Below, piece after piece: positions 38,877 to 51,344 of a stretch of 64,000 nucleotides of DNA. The position numbers were made by a program, and so were the translations under genes. Source of the stretch: Nematopogon swammerdamellus (Eukaryota; Arthropoda; Insecta; Lepidoptera; Adelidae); contig OX336341.1 of NCBI GenBank assembly GCA_946902875.1, positions 744,001-808,000 on the forward strand. Reading direction: 5' to 3'. The notes under the pieces were generated by a model, which saw only the letters and a program-made list of their open reading frames with translations, was not told the origin of the DNA and did not search any database. Numbering within the stretch: the first letter of the stretch is position 1; every line of letters starts with the position of its first letter.

Positions 38877-41800
38877 ACAGAGCAGAGCGGCGTAGTGACG
38901 GCACAGGAGCTTCTGTCCTGGAGGTGCACGGGTTCAGTGTGGAGTCGCGTCCATTAGTCGTACGTAATTTAGCCAAGAATTCATTGTGATATGTAATATT
39001 AACTGTGTAAATATAACACATTGACTCTCAAATTACTTTTATTTATAGTTAAAACAATTTTATTTACTTTGGTAGCAGTTTAGGATCAAAAAATTTGACA
39101 CATTTTTTTGTAATTTACTGACAATCTATTCTTTTTTTCTTTTTATTCATTGAATGACAAAAACAAGAAGAAAAGTAAATTATTCTTAAACTAAACTATA
39201 TTATGTATCACCTTAAATTAGAAATAAACTACGTACCTAACAAATCAAACCTAAAATATAAAGGTGTCGGGAGACTGGCGCGATCAGGGTTGACCCACCT
39301 CCGCCGCTCAACTCCACCGAGCAACTCCCTTGACGGCCTAACTTCGCTAGATACAAAATATTATCCGCAGAGCTCAGAGCTCCCACGATAGCTGCTTTAC
39401 CCCGCCACACTGCCACACCACCGGGCTGACTATTTTTATATTCTAGATAAAAAGTCAGTCAGTCAGTAAGTCGGTCAGCGTGTAAGCGTCCACTGCTGGA
39501 CATACGCCTCTCCAATTTTCCTCCAGTCCTCCCGCCCTTCAGCGGTACGGAACCACTGCTTTCCGCCGACGTACTTGATGTCGTCGTCCCAGATAAAAAA
39601 GTGAACTTGAAATAATACACAATGTTAAAGTAATTGTTTATTTATTTTGAATACGCAAGCACAATAATTTCGCTTTGATGACAACAATGTTTTCTTCGTT
39701 CACATGAAAAAATGTGTAAAAAGTACAAAACTAAAACTCGTGGAAGTATTTTAAAAGTTGTCGCAGTAAACATTAAAATAGTGGAAAGAGATTCAGTCAT
39801 TTACTCGTCACAACAGCAACTTAACAGTTAAATAGAAAATAGCAATAAATTAATAAAATTATTGTAGATTTTGTGACACAAATTCAAGAGCACTTTCTAC
39901 TAAAAAAAACAGACAAAATTGGACATAACAATTTCTAATTTATTGATACAAAAATAAATAGTTTTACAGTGAAGAATAAAATTATTACAATTAAAAAATA
40001 CAAAATAGAATTTTTTAATACTTATTCCACAACAAAATAATTACTTTTCCAAATCGATTGTGCCATCTTTAAGTAAGTTGTATACGACAGTTAGGTACAT
40101 AACAGTTATATTACTCAGAACAATATAATAAGTCTGCCGTGCAGTGTTTATATCTCAAAATATATTCTTTACAAATCTTGCCTGATTACAAAAGGTAAAA
40201 CTGTAATATCAACAATAACGCACTGGGGCAGGCACTAGTCAATTAGCTCTTTATATAAAGCACTTTTATGGACAATTAATGCCTATACCTACCTACCTAC
40301 GTACATCATCTACTCTCCCTAACATTACAGAGTAAACTACTCTTTATAAGTAGGTAACTACTTTGAAAATCTCATTATCCACAGCAGGTAAATGGCTGGC
40401 GTGTTGTTCACAGATTGTTAAAAATTGCTGTTACGGATAATCTGTGGTATTGATCATATTTTTCATTTTAACACTCTGCTTCGTTTGTATGATGGACCGA
40501 CTGACCAATAAAAAGTCCAAATCGATAAAAGAGAAAGCCTTACCACTAAGTAAGTATAAGATATCAAATTAAGTTTTTTACGTTTTTATAAAACTGTATA
40601 ATATAATAATATACAACAACGCGCTTCTTAAGTAGATAGTAACCTAAACTTTGATTAAATAAAACCTATAGATATGAGCTTACTACAATATCGGAACTAG
40701 TAATTTCGTAGCCGAACTGGCCCCCGAGAGCAGTTGGAGCATTGAGATAGGAATAATTGAAGTCTTCTCTAAAGAGGCACTCGGTATATTCAATCTACGT
40801 CTAAAGCTAAACGCAAATGTTAGGTATGTCTCTACTCGCGGGCGCACTTACAACCATTTACTTGTATCCTGAGCTGAGATAAGGTGTGAGTTTAGAGGAC
40901 ACTTTACATGCCCACATATCTATAGGTATTTATTTGATCAAAGAGCCTAACTTATAGAGAGTGAGATAGAAAGGAAATTAGGCCTACGGTACAATTCTTC
41001 ATAATTTTTGTTTTGCTACAAAAATAAAGAAAAATTAAGCAAGCTCGAAACTACAGCCCGTACCTTCTATCAGGTAATCTACTAAAAGATTACTACGATG
41101 GTACCGTCACTACACTCGCCTGTTAGGGACATACTCGACCCAACCAAAGATGCTTCTGCTTTGAAAACGTATATGTATATTTTTTCAACATTCAACCAAT
41201 TGTTCACATTTTAATTTGAAAAAAAAAATCATTTATAACACTTCATATTTTTCAATGTCTCTTCAATGCCCAATGAAATATGAATCCACAATCCCAATAC
41301 CCACAAGAATTGTAAAAAAATGTATTGGGTACATACCTACATACTTACACGTGAAACATTGACTAATGACAAATGATTCATTATTACAGCAGTACAACTC
41401 CAGTTACTGTAATAATATATGTCAATTGGTATATTTACGTGAATAAGTATTCATCCACTTCTTGCTTCAATATTACACTGAATGTTAGTGAGAACCATAG
41501 GGTTAGGACATTCTGACTAATTGTAATATATTATCTAACACTCCTCATTAACTGTAATGTATAAACTTTGCTCTGTTCATTAGTTTTTGTAGTCAAATTA
41601 TACCTGAACAAACATATTGGGGAAGAAATGGAAAAAACTTTCTCTCAACAACTTGGCTATCGAGTCACATGTCAAGAATTCCTTCAAAGCATAAACATCG
41701 AAAGTTGGGCAAAAAGAGAAGGAGAAAAGAAGATCTTACAACTCCGTAACTTCTATAAATGCTCTCTCGACTCGATCTCTGGTTTTAACCAGTTACCGTG

Positions 41801-43222
41801 GACTAGTTTCTTTTGTTGATTTTCAATCAAATTATCGCAGATATCACTGCCCAATGCCGACTTGAATTCGATCTTTGTTGGAATGTCTCACTATTGAAAT
41901 TTAGTAAAATTTTTATGTCATTGTTTTTATAGTTATTAAAAATACTACTAGACTATGACAGAGAACATATTGAATAAAAATATTGTGTGTACTTCTAAAA
42001 TAAAATAAAAAATCTAAAATATGCACATCAACTTTTAACTGCCACTACTAACTGTGACTTATAAGTAGTATTGGACAAATAAGTAATGCCATAGCATTAC
42101 TATAATAACACTATTTGTCAAATAAAACCTAAGTGGGCACCTGTCGGGTCGGCATGGCATTCGCAACCCCTGCATACGACCGATTGTTCAAGGGCGTCGT
42201 TAGACACCTTATGGGTGGCTCGGCGCCATATGTCGCGCTATCAATAAAAAAAAAGTTAGATAATTTATGTTTTACGTCAAAATAACGATATAATTATTTC
42301 CAGAACAGAAAGTTTTCAAGTGAGGCATTAGACATGATCCTTTAATTTTACAATTTGGTATAATTATTCACAGTAACTTGTATTTACAGTTATCTTTATA
42401 AAATCATGAAGCACCATAAAATCTGCATATATTTTAATGAACAACATGTAATATATTCTTTGTAATATATTTTGAAATTACAACAAGAGGTATTCGTTGA
42501 GTTGTACTTGCACCGACACGCGGACGGTGATTTCTGATTCCATTCTGAATGTTTACTTGCACGAATTAATATTTTATAATTTGAGATACATTTTATCAAT
42601 AAGTAGGTATACAAACATTATTCATGGTGGAATAAGAAACATGTAGTTGGTGAAAAAAAACAGAAATAATAAAATACTTTCACTTGAAAATAAATAAAAT
42701 CTTTTCACATAGTCGTAGATACAAAAAAAGTATCAAAGCAAAATTAAAATACCTACTGCATATCGATAAAATAAAATTAAACATTCATAAAAATATGTTA
42801 CATTTATTTTTCTTAGTCAAATAAAAACAACATGAAATACCTACCTGTCAATGGTAAACGTCGCACTTCGTTTTCCTCCCTCTACCGACCGATGTCGCAC
42901 AACCCCACTACGGAATCAATATCAATCTGGGTTGCAATATTATATTTTATAAATCGATGATATTATGTAAAATGTATATGAAAATTTTCCCATTTAAGAA
43001 TAATCAGTGAAAGTCCGCTCCTACACTACAGAAATTGTGCCGTTAAGTGAGTTAACAAATGGCGCATAACACGACGAGGTATGACATTTCGGAAGCGTTT
43101 ATGCCAATATCTTAATTTCTACACGCACGTAGACAGTTCGCATTCGATTACACGTTATTGTATCGATGCGACCTCGGATGAATCACATAAAGGAATTAAA
43201 TCATCGCCTCTCCACATTTGAA
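38877..43222. other. Tip60 3' UTR and AT-rich spacer between convergent genes
   Basis: A candidate Tip60 poly(A) signal AATAAA lies at 39223-39228. An RTE-like LINE fragment (minus) is at 39440-39600. A LINE 3' end (plus, GTCGGCATGGCATTCGCAAC to poly(A)) is at 42125-42255. Otherwise I see no exons, RNA genes or ordered repeats; an 83-codon frame at 41568 has no recognisable features. Confidence 0.5.
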
Positions 43223-43479
43223 CCTTTGATGAAATAAAAATATATATAAGTTTGAGATCTTACTAGTTACTTAGGTACAATCTAACTAGTGCGAGGAATT
43301 TCGGAACTTAGGGCCATTTAGAATTTCGATATTGGTGGCCCGAGCAGCGGTTGGTACTTCGCACGCTTACGACCATTTAAGTATAGGTACTGAGGTACGG
43401 AATGCGACTAGACGAAAATCATCCTGCGCAGAGAACTTTACGTAGCTCTTTATTATATAGATTTTTATTTCATCAAAGG
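43223..43479. mobile_element. MITE-like inverted repeat at the Atf3 3' end
   Basis: The ends CCTTTGATGAAATAAAAAT and ATTTTTATTTCATCAAAGG are perfect inverted repeats. Pairing extends through a TATATAA segment to about 28 bp. Total length is about 257 bp. It lies 68 bp beyond the Atf3 stop codon, inside the presumed 3' UTR. Confidence 0.65.
43449..43470 (-). promoter_or_regulatory. Candidate poly(A) signals of Atf3
   Basis: On the minus strand, two AATAAA hexamers lie at 43470-43465 and 43454-43449, 77 and 93 bp after the Atf3 stop. Both are within the inverted end of the MITE-like element at 43223-43479. Confidence 0.5.
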
Positions 43480-43546
43480 TCGGAAACTTAAAATTACGCG
43501 TATACGTTCCCTTACATGTTGGACCCACATAGGTAGGCTCGGCGTC

Positions 43547-46500
43547 CTACGCGAGGCAGCCGTTGTTGAGGCCTTGGTTGTTGATTTTGGGCTGTGCGTC
43601 GGCGCCGTAGTTGTGACACTGCTGGCTCTGTGCGAGGTGGTAGGCGACCTCGTCGTAGTACTCCGCGTCGGCCTGCTCGATCACGAGTAAATTTGCTGTC
43701 TTGGGGAGGAAGCCGTCAGTGGAGTAGGCGAGCTCGGAGGGAGTAGGCGCGCTGTCCGGCCGGTGGTACTCTTCTAGCAGCTGATGCTGGAGGTAGGAGC
43801 CGTCGAGGGTCGGGTCTGCGTCGCCGGGGGGCGCCACGCACGTGTAGCTCGAGGCGAGGATATTGGCGGACTCTGGTCGGATGTAGGGGGAGGTCGTGTC
43901 GTAGGCGGGGTAGCCTCCGCCGCCGGCCCTCGCGCCCGGCGAGTCGTACGGCGGTCGGATCGAATTGTAGGGTGTGCTGGGTGACGCGGTCGTGTTCTTG
44001 ACGCAGGACGGCGTGTGCAGGGACAACATGTCCAGCAGCTGCCGCCGCTGCACCTCCAGTTCCTGAGAAAACCATATTTCATTAACATTTCTATAGACTT
44101 ATTACTTAAATCGTAAGTAACTCACGTTACGATATATCACCAACTCTATTTAGAAAAATACTTTTGCAATGAGACAGTAAGATCCTGATCTACCTATCTG
44201 ATAATCTGGACCCTATAAAGACCTATCTGATAATATGGACCCTTCGAACCGGCCTTAGGGAATCTGACAATTTAATTAAACATTTCCTGATAGACTCATG
44301 TACCGTGTGGGGCCGGTACTTTAAAAGAATAGCCCCACTGCATCTCTCCCGTAAACCGTCCACTGCATCTCGTCGTAAAAGGCGACTAAGGGATATTATG
44401 ACTCCCTTCTTATATTACTAGGTGGTAGGGTTCAACCCGCCCGGGTTGGTACCACCGCACTGAATGAAAGGTCGGTCGAAACGGCTATGTAAATAGTTTG
44501 TGTTTTCCGTCCAGTTCAGTGTAGCCGGCACGACCGAAGGGAATCACTGACGTGGCACCAAGTTCATCCGGTGTTATGGGCTGACATCACGGATGTTGTG
44601 TAGGTGATGAAGCCAACCGTGTCAGCATCAATAAAAAAAAAAAAAAAAAAAAGACTGAAGGAGCTGCACGATGCGATCCCTCCATCCCCATTCTACCATC
44701 GTTCCACCCGCAACAGGTTGGGAATGCATCCACACACTGTCGATATTCCCCCACTTAGGACAAATCGATCCTGTAAATCTTTATTTACAGGGTTGCTAAC
44801 ATGTGTAACTCACTCCCACCTGCTTCCTTTCCTCTAATGTACAGTCTGGGGTCCTTCAAACATAATGTGAAGGTGCACCTAGCCGGCCGACAAGGTATTC
44901 GCAGCCCCCGTAAATATTCGAATGCCCGTGGGCGCCGTCGGACTACACCTCTGCGTTAGTCTGGCGCGCGCCATTTGTCGTGCTCCCCATAAAAAAAAGA
45001 CGTATTTTTGCGGGAAGCCTTTGACGAAAATTTTCTCAATAAATCATGTTATTGAGCGTACTAACCTGCAGTTGGGTCTTGAGGTCGAGGTTCTGGTTCT
45101 CGAGGACCTCGCTCTCGGTGACCAGGTTGACGGTCCTCTCCCGCTTCTTCAGCCGGCACTTTGTCGCGGCGATCTTGTTGCGTTCGCGCCTCCGTCTCCG
45201 CCGCTCCTCGTCCTCGGGCGTTAGCTGCAAGCCAAGACCGATATCGTGGTCATCATCATCATCATCATCATCTGGCGTCGAGACGTCCCACCGACGCGCA
45301 TCATCGGTGAGGAGGCCGAATAGATCTGCCTGTAAGACAAACATAAAGCATAGGTTGAACGACATACAATTGATGAAGTTTCTAGTTTTATCTACAGAAC
45401 CCAAAAACCATTAATAAAAGAAGGTAATAATTGGTTGTACTGCTACAGGTAAACACCTTTTGGGGACTAGTTTTGTAGAGAACACATAATTTGGTAGTGG
45501 TTAATAATAAGGCATCAGCTTTTCCTATCGATTGCGACTTTAGCTCTGCTCACCCAAGTAGGCGACAAAGCGTTCTAACAATCTACGCTGGAGAGCTCGT
45601 AACAGAACGCAGAATGCTCGAAGGTCATGCACAGAGCCTCTATGGATGATGCTTGAGAAGGGAACTCTACAGAAGAGCATTTGTTGTAAGATGTGGGCTC
45701 CACTGTTCCTGCGACCTTTTCAGATCGTTTGTGAATGGCACAACGAACACCATGCCAAAGTCTAAAAGTACTCACGCCTTCTGACTTGGAAACGCCAGTA
45801 TGGCCGCTGTCATAATCCTCGTCGCTCGGAACCTCTTCCTTCTTCAGTCGCTTGACGCTGCCGAGGCTGGTGGCTCCGGCATCGGAACATTCGCTGCCGG
45901 ACATCTTGCGTTTGGACTCGATCGACAGCTTCAGGCCGGCTTTGATGAGGTCGGAGCATGTCTGGAAATATTCAAGAAGCAAGTACATATCTATTAGTAC
46001 CTAACTAAAATACTCTTATAACGCTGTAAAAATTAAGAATTCGTGGAGTACCTATATATCCACCAACTAGATATCATGCTAGTCAGTGGTTCTATTTTGG
46101 TCGTATCTATCGGCTACACGGAACTAGACGTAAAACAGGAATAGGTATTTACTAGCAGTTTCACGGAACGTTACACTGAAAATTTCATAGCCGTTTCAAC
46201 CGACCTCCATTCAATGCGGTGGTAACAATTCGGACTGGATTAATTCTGTCACCTAGAAACACAAGGCAACTGCTCTACGCCCGCGGCCTTTGTAAACTGT
46301 TTGCTTTGCTAGTTAAGTGGGTGGGTGGGTAGGTATCTCAGTATCTAAATTGTCGTAAGTGCGCGAGCGTTTGATCGAAGTTTTTTTTTTGTGGAATCTG
46401 ACACGGTTGGCTACATCACCTATAACATCCGTGATGTCAGCCCATAACACCGAATGAATTAGGTGCCATGTCAGTGCTTCCCTTCATTTCATGTCGGCTA

Positions 46501-48747
46501 CACTGAACTGGACGGAAAACACGAACTATTTACATAGCCGTTACGACCGACCGCGACGTTTCGTTTAGTGCGTTGGTATCACAGAGGAAAAAAAGGGAAT
46601 CAACCCGGCCGGGATAAACCCTACCACCTAGTAAGATAAGAAGGGAAGGGACCTACAGTTTAACGTGGAATCCGAAGCACGGTCAGCCTCCAACGGTCCA
46701 GCGGTCACCCATCCAAAACTGACCGCGCTCAGCGTTGCAAGTCAAGTCAGTCGACCGACCGCGTCACTGAGCTACCGACCGAGGCTGAAGTTACTTATAT
46801 TTGCGTTTTGTTTTTGAGCACTGCGGCCGACGCAAGATCCGAAATTCGTCCCAGTAGACAGTAATAGATTTTTATTTGATTAGACTGACCTTCTGTATGC
46901 TGGGCGGAGTGCCGGAGGCGGGCGATGTGGCCGGCGAGCTGTTGGACACGGACGAGTTGGAGTCGTTGCAGCTTCCGCTCTGCAACACACAACATGCTAC
47001 CTTCATTCTGTTTCACTCCATATTGCTGTTTAGCTAAAGCACGAGTGGAGATATCTATGCAAAGTGTAGGGTGTATTTTCACGGGTGGGTATAGTTGAGC
47101 GATTTTCGCTGGACAGTCACCTGCCTTCTCGGGAGAAGGTTCTCAATACGACCCGTATTGAGTAGGCTGCAATTTCTGCCTCTCTACAGTTACACTACTT
47201 TGTGTGCCTAACTATTACTATACTACCTACTTTCTGGAATTTCTCTAAGTAGTTCTTGAGTTTATCATCGATTGAGTCTAGATTAGACGTCCCTAATAGT
47301 ATCAGTGATTATAATGACGAATGATGCACGACTTCATTATGACGACGTATACGCAATGTCTGTCTGCGTACTGCAAAGAATTCAAAGGTAGGCCTGTTTT
47401 CATTGTTATTGCCGTACAATTTTACTTCATCCCCAGAATAATAAAAAATAATTTACTTAGGGCATTGTAAAGATTTATGCGCGTCCACGAATGTGATAAA
47501 GATAGATGTTGGTAATTTTTTCTCGTTCACACCATTTAATTATGTTTTCGTCAGCTCGACGATCTGATGTTACTTCTATAGTTTTCTCTTCTTCGGTGTA
47601 CAATATTGGCAACGTCTCAACGTGTGACGAATATGCAGCGCAGTCGTCCAAGTTGTCTGTCCCCTGCACGTTGCACACGGCGAACATAGCGGGAACTTTT
47701 ATTTGGGTTGGGAGTGAAGTCAGATGGTTTATCATCGAGTTCTAGATAAATTGTTAGAATCGCTACCTACCTAGCTAGAATAATGATTTTGTCATTTAAC
47801 GTATGGAACGACATGTGAAGATAGACTACGATCGTTCCACTATATTCATTAAATGCTGCTCATAATTTACGAAACACAAATCCATGATTGAGAAAGAGAG
47901 TAAATTTTGAAATACTTAAAACTTTTGATTTATTTGTTTGACTGTCTTAAGAACGCTCCAATAAACAATGAAAAACAACAATAAACACTTTACATCAATG
48001 TCAAGTCACATTCAGTGGATCTAACAAGCAGTATGCGAAATTAATTCCATTGTACACGAAAAAGGTGTAAGATCGAAAACGCCCAAAATGAGTTAACATT
48101 TTTGAGGATTAAAGGGGATCTTGTATATTTTCGAACATAGGTTACCCCTTTGTTTTATTTAATGAATACTTGGAATGACAAACTCTTCCAAGTAGTAACT
48201 CCGTTGATCTACGATTAGTATAAACATTGTGCGAAATTAATGCAAATAATGTTCCAGTGTGAAGAAAAAGGGGATAAGGCCGACCGAATAGGCCCAAAAT
48301 GAGTTAATTTTTTTTGGGAATTACTTATAAGGTGTTTTGTAGTTTTTCGAACTGAACACTCTTTCCGTAAGTACTGAAGAAATATAGGAATATACGAGTG
48401 TCTAACTAAATTTTAATCAGAAATCTTACCTTGTAGCCTGCGGACGCGCACTTTTCACTGCCATTAAACGCGTACTGGTCCATGGGGTTGGTCATGGCGA
48501 TGAGTGAGTTAAGGATTTCTGGAGTGCGCGGGGTGGAGCATGCGGACTCCGCCGCCAGCAAACTGCTGACGGTTCCATTGGGGGCACTCAGGTTCACATT
48601 CACATTCAGGTTGTAGGTACTGGTCGTGTTATCACTCTCCTCCACTCTCTTCAGTCCAAGGACAGTTCCCCCGCTGTCACAGTCGGTGAGGAGGATCGCT
48701 GGTGCCGCCTCCTCGCACTTGATCGCTGGGATCGTGCTCGAATTCAT
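43547..48747 (-). CDS. Atf3: bZIP transcription factor Atf3, complete coding region
   Basis: Atf3 is a nuclear bZIP factor of the ATF/Jun group that binds CRE/AP-1-type sites and acts in stress, immune and metabolic responses. Coding exons: 48747-48430, 46979-46890, 45961-45776, 45329-45066, 44062-43547. All junctions are phase 0 with GT-AG ends; 457 aa. The ATG at 48747 follows an in-frame TAG with no other ATG between. Exon 1 has the conserved TPRTPEILNSLIAMTNP block. Exon 4 has LTPEDEE, then the basic region (about residues 241-263, with NKIAATKCR) and the start of the leucine zipper, which continues into exon 5 (ELEVQRRQLLDML). The C-terminus NNGCLA resembles the end of fly Atf3. An acidic run of eight Asp near 218-226 is encoded by an ATC/GAT microsatellite. 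Human ATF3 is far shorter (181 aa); the long form is usual in insects. Confidence 0.95.
44301..44652 (+). repeat. Full SINE with hairpin head (Atf3 intron 4)
   Basis: Starts TACCGTGTGGGGCCGGTACT, includes an internal duplication of the head (CACTGCATCTC twice), then the complete body, ending in AATAAA plus 20 A. This is the only plus-oriented full copy of the hairpin-head form. It is antisense to Atf3. Confidence 0.9.
44653..45000 (+). pseudogene. CR1/Jockey-like LINE C-terminus and 3' end
   Basis: Plus-strand codons FYHRSTRNRLGMHPHTVDIPP and RSCKSLFTGLLT match the C-terminal end of LINE proteins. The 3' segment and a short poly(A) end near 45000. It adjoins the poly(A) of the SINE upstream and is antisense to Atf3 intron 4. 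Confidence 0.75.
46085..46262 (-). repeat. Diverged SINE body fragment (Atf3 intron 2)
   Basis: Body words CATAGCCGTTTCAACCGACC and TCAATGCGGTGGTAACAA are recognisable. There is no head and no poly(A). Confidence 0.6.
46379..46788 (-). repeat. Full 5S/tRNA-type SINE, antisense orientation (Atf3 intron 2)
   Basis: From poly(T) at about 46381 through the complete body to the tRNA-like head ending near 46788. A duplicated segment around 46575-46600 interrupts the body. It is oriented with Atf3 transcription. Confidence 0.85.
47475..47735 (-). CDS. Hypothetical 86-codon frame in Atf3 intron 1
   Basis: Minus-strand frame in the same direction as Atf3, with balanced, protein-like composition: KVPAMFAVCNVQGTDNLDD early, then an acidic stretch (YTEEEKTIEVTSDRRADE) and a hydrophobic end (TNIYLYHI). 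I do not recognise a family, signal peptide or membrane segment. Composition differs from nearby repeat-derived frames. It could be a small intronic gene, an alternative Atf3 exon or a decayed transposon frame. No splice sites were identified with confidence. Confidence 0.25.
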   Translation of the reverse strand: MINHLTSLPTQIKVPAMFAVCNVQGTDNLDDCAAYSSHVETLPILYTEEEKTIEVTSDRRADENIIKWCEREKITNIYLYHIRGRA

Positions 48748-48939
48748 GATGTCCTTGTACGGCGCCACTTTGAAGCCTTTCCGGGTTAATCTAATATCAC
48801 GTTTGTTTGCGCACCCACCGGTGACCGGTTCCTAAACTAAACTAGCGAAGCTAACTACTGCTAAATATCACTTTCTGGTAAACTCGTTCTCGATGGCACT
48901 TTATGAAGTCACGCGCAGTGGACTGCTCTCGGTTGGAAT
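48748..48939 (-). promoter_or_regulatory. Atf3 5' UTR in first coding exon
   Basis: A strong acceptor (CCTCTTGTTTCAG, ending 48940) precedes 192 nt of untranslated sequence leading to the ATG at 48747. This implies at least one further non-coding 5' exon upstream, which I could not place with confidence. Confidence 0.5.
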
Positions 48940-51344
48940 CTGAAACAAGAGGAAAAGCCTTGTTAATGTTTGGCGGATGCGTTTGGACTGCTTGAGTGAT
49001 TGCGCCTACTTACTGAGTTTGGTCATACTATTGCACAACTTCGCTACGATTTGGTTGTCACAATAGTTTCGTAGATACAAGGGTGTCTATTCGAAGACAT
49101 TCTAAAACCGTTTGCTTGTTTGCATGTATCTATGGATATTAATTAGAACCATAATTGGTTAAGAATACTTTGCCAGCCACTTCTTGAGTAAAGCGTGATG
49201 TTTTCAAAGGCATCGAAAGTAAAATGTCAAGAAGTGGAAGTGCCTTCACGTGAACAGAGCATGCGTGAACCCGACAACGAGCTTAGAAATCAGGACGGTA
49301 GGTACCTATCTTCCAGAGCACACAGCCCCGGCAGCTTAGAAGGCCGAGTCTCTGAGCCTCAACATGTCGCGCTGGAGTATGTTTTAGGTGCATAATGTTT
49401 GCACAGTTGCGGACCTCGGTGTGTGCGCAACAAACACTCGCCGCCCGTGCGCGCAGAACCGAGAAAGAACCCACACGTACACGTACACATCGCACAACCA
49501 CTTCACGTAGGTACATACGAGTTAGTTTATTCCTTTAACCGCTGGAATACTTATCTTATAAGAAACTTTCTTAGAAGTCGCACCGTGAAAAAGATAAGAT
49601 AGCTTTTATTTATATCGGTTGTGAAATTGACAAACAAATTCTTGGAATCTTATAAGAATCGAATCGGCTAAGTAGATATCTACTTGTTTAATGTTACGCA
49701 CGGCTACGTGTTAAAACGCCCAGCCACTGCTGCCGCCACGTACTGCAAGAAAAAACCCGTAAAATAACGACTGAAATCCCTGACAGCAAACCGAGCGTCT
49801 GCGGGTAACGTTAGCCAATAACCAGCAGTTGGAGCTGCGCCAAAATGTCGAAGTAATATAAAACCTTACGATCGGTCGGCTGTAGGTAGTTAAGGAAAGT
49901 TAGGTTTCATTCACAGGACACCTTAGACGCGACCATATCGAATAATCAAAAGCACGTAGTGACATTGCACCGAGCGAGCTCGTGGGTTTTAGTCAGTGCA
50001 ATAACCTAGTTGCGTGCTGGCAACATATTTGTTGATTCCGCGCGTGAAACGTGATGAAAATGTATATGCTCGCGAGTGAAGGAGGATTTGCGCAATTCGC
50101 GCAGCGAGCAATTCTCAGAATCCGCGTCAGATTTCGCATCATTTTTATCTCGCTGAAGCTCAGCGCTCGCGTCGCGTCGCTCGGAAGTAGGCCACGCACG
50201 TCTTTAACAATGTGCCCGATGTTTGGTGACTTACATATATGGCTTTAATGACACATTTAAAGTGCCCACACCGCCGCGTTATCTGTTTTATGGATGCGAA
50301 TGTCGGATCAAATTGTTAAAGCACAGGATTTCTTTTGACATTGTTGATCCTGCTCGAAGGACCAGTGTGTCTGGTTCGGCGAGGGAGACGCAGGGATGTG
50401 CTTGCAATCTTGACCTCTACTTCGTGTTCATTCATATTAGAAGGTGATCTAACAAGGTTTCACTAATGATTGATGATAATAATTGCAGGCACTTTGAATT
50501 TGAAGCTTTGATTGCCACACAATGGACGCGACACTCGAGCCGGCGCCGCCGTGGCGCGGCAGACAGTTCCGCGTTGCGCCGAGCGAAGCGCCGAGCTGCG
50601 GTAATTTCATTTTTATGGCCACTATTCAATTGGGCCTTGTAAAAACTTTATTGGGCTCCACATCCTGTGCAGGCGCTCCGTGTGCTGGCGGCAATTAACA
50701 CCGGTGTGCTACTCCATGCGCAAAGATGGGATAATGAGAACGCTCTGAGTGAAAACTCGACCTACATACTCGGTTTGCGACTCTTCGACTGAATTTAGTT
50801 TTCGAGATTCAATCGCTCTTCGTTCATATCGACGCCATTTTGGAAGTATCGCGAAAGCATTCAGTTGCATTTATGTATTAAGCACCGAAGCGAACCGAGG
50901 AGTAGGTTACTCAGACAAATGCTGAGTCGTGCGGCGATTCAGATTATTCAGTGGCCTGATTTTTATTGGTGTTGGTACCTACGAGACGAGAAATAATCGT
51001 GCGATTTCCACTCTGCGATTTCACAACTCGGTATTTTGGTCTGCTCTTAAAACCGATTGCCATAAAATCTAATCGTCGTACTTAGGCTAACAGGTAACAT
51101 AAGGTAAATAACAGGTAAAATAATAGGTAACATAAGTAAGAGCATCTATTCTCAAGTGTATTGTTCAATCCCCACCCCATTAGGAGAGGAATCTCAAGAA
51201 GAACAGTTCCAAGATTAGAAGCCTCAAGACGAAGAGGGCGACGATTTAACTTGAATGTGCGAAACTTTTCCGCACCACGTTATATAAGTCGATACTTTCA
51301 GCATATTTTCTAGTGTAGTTGAAAATGCTCTCCCCAGACGACGC
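48940..51344. other. Upstream region of Atf3; no further gene recognised
   Basis: Expected to hold the Atf3 promoter and 5' exon(s). A GTAAGT in minus orientation near 50235 is one possible donor. GC-rich sequence at 50520-50610 is a candidate promoter region. A plus-strand CCAAT (49814) and TATAAAA (49857) pair is present, but no transcript can be tied to it. Confidence 0.4.

Noticed and set aside
43716..44088. Arg/Pro/Ala-rich frames on both strands around the last Atf3 exon
   Set aside because: They are out-of-phase shadows of the GC-rich Atf3 exon 5; the Atf3 frame is fixed by the zipper and splice phase.
45046..45414. Ser/Arg-rich plus-strand frame opposite the Atf3 bZIP exon
   Set aside because: It is an antisense reading of Arg/Asp codons in the basic region; no independent gene features.
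49813..49865. CCAAT and TATAAAA pair suggesting a plus-strand promoter
   Set aside because: No downstream coding exon or recognisable RNA gene on the plus strand; short motifs in AT-rich DNA occur by chance.
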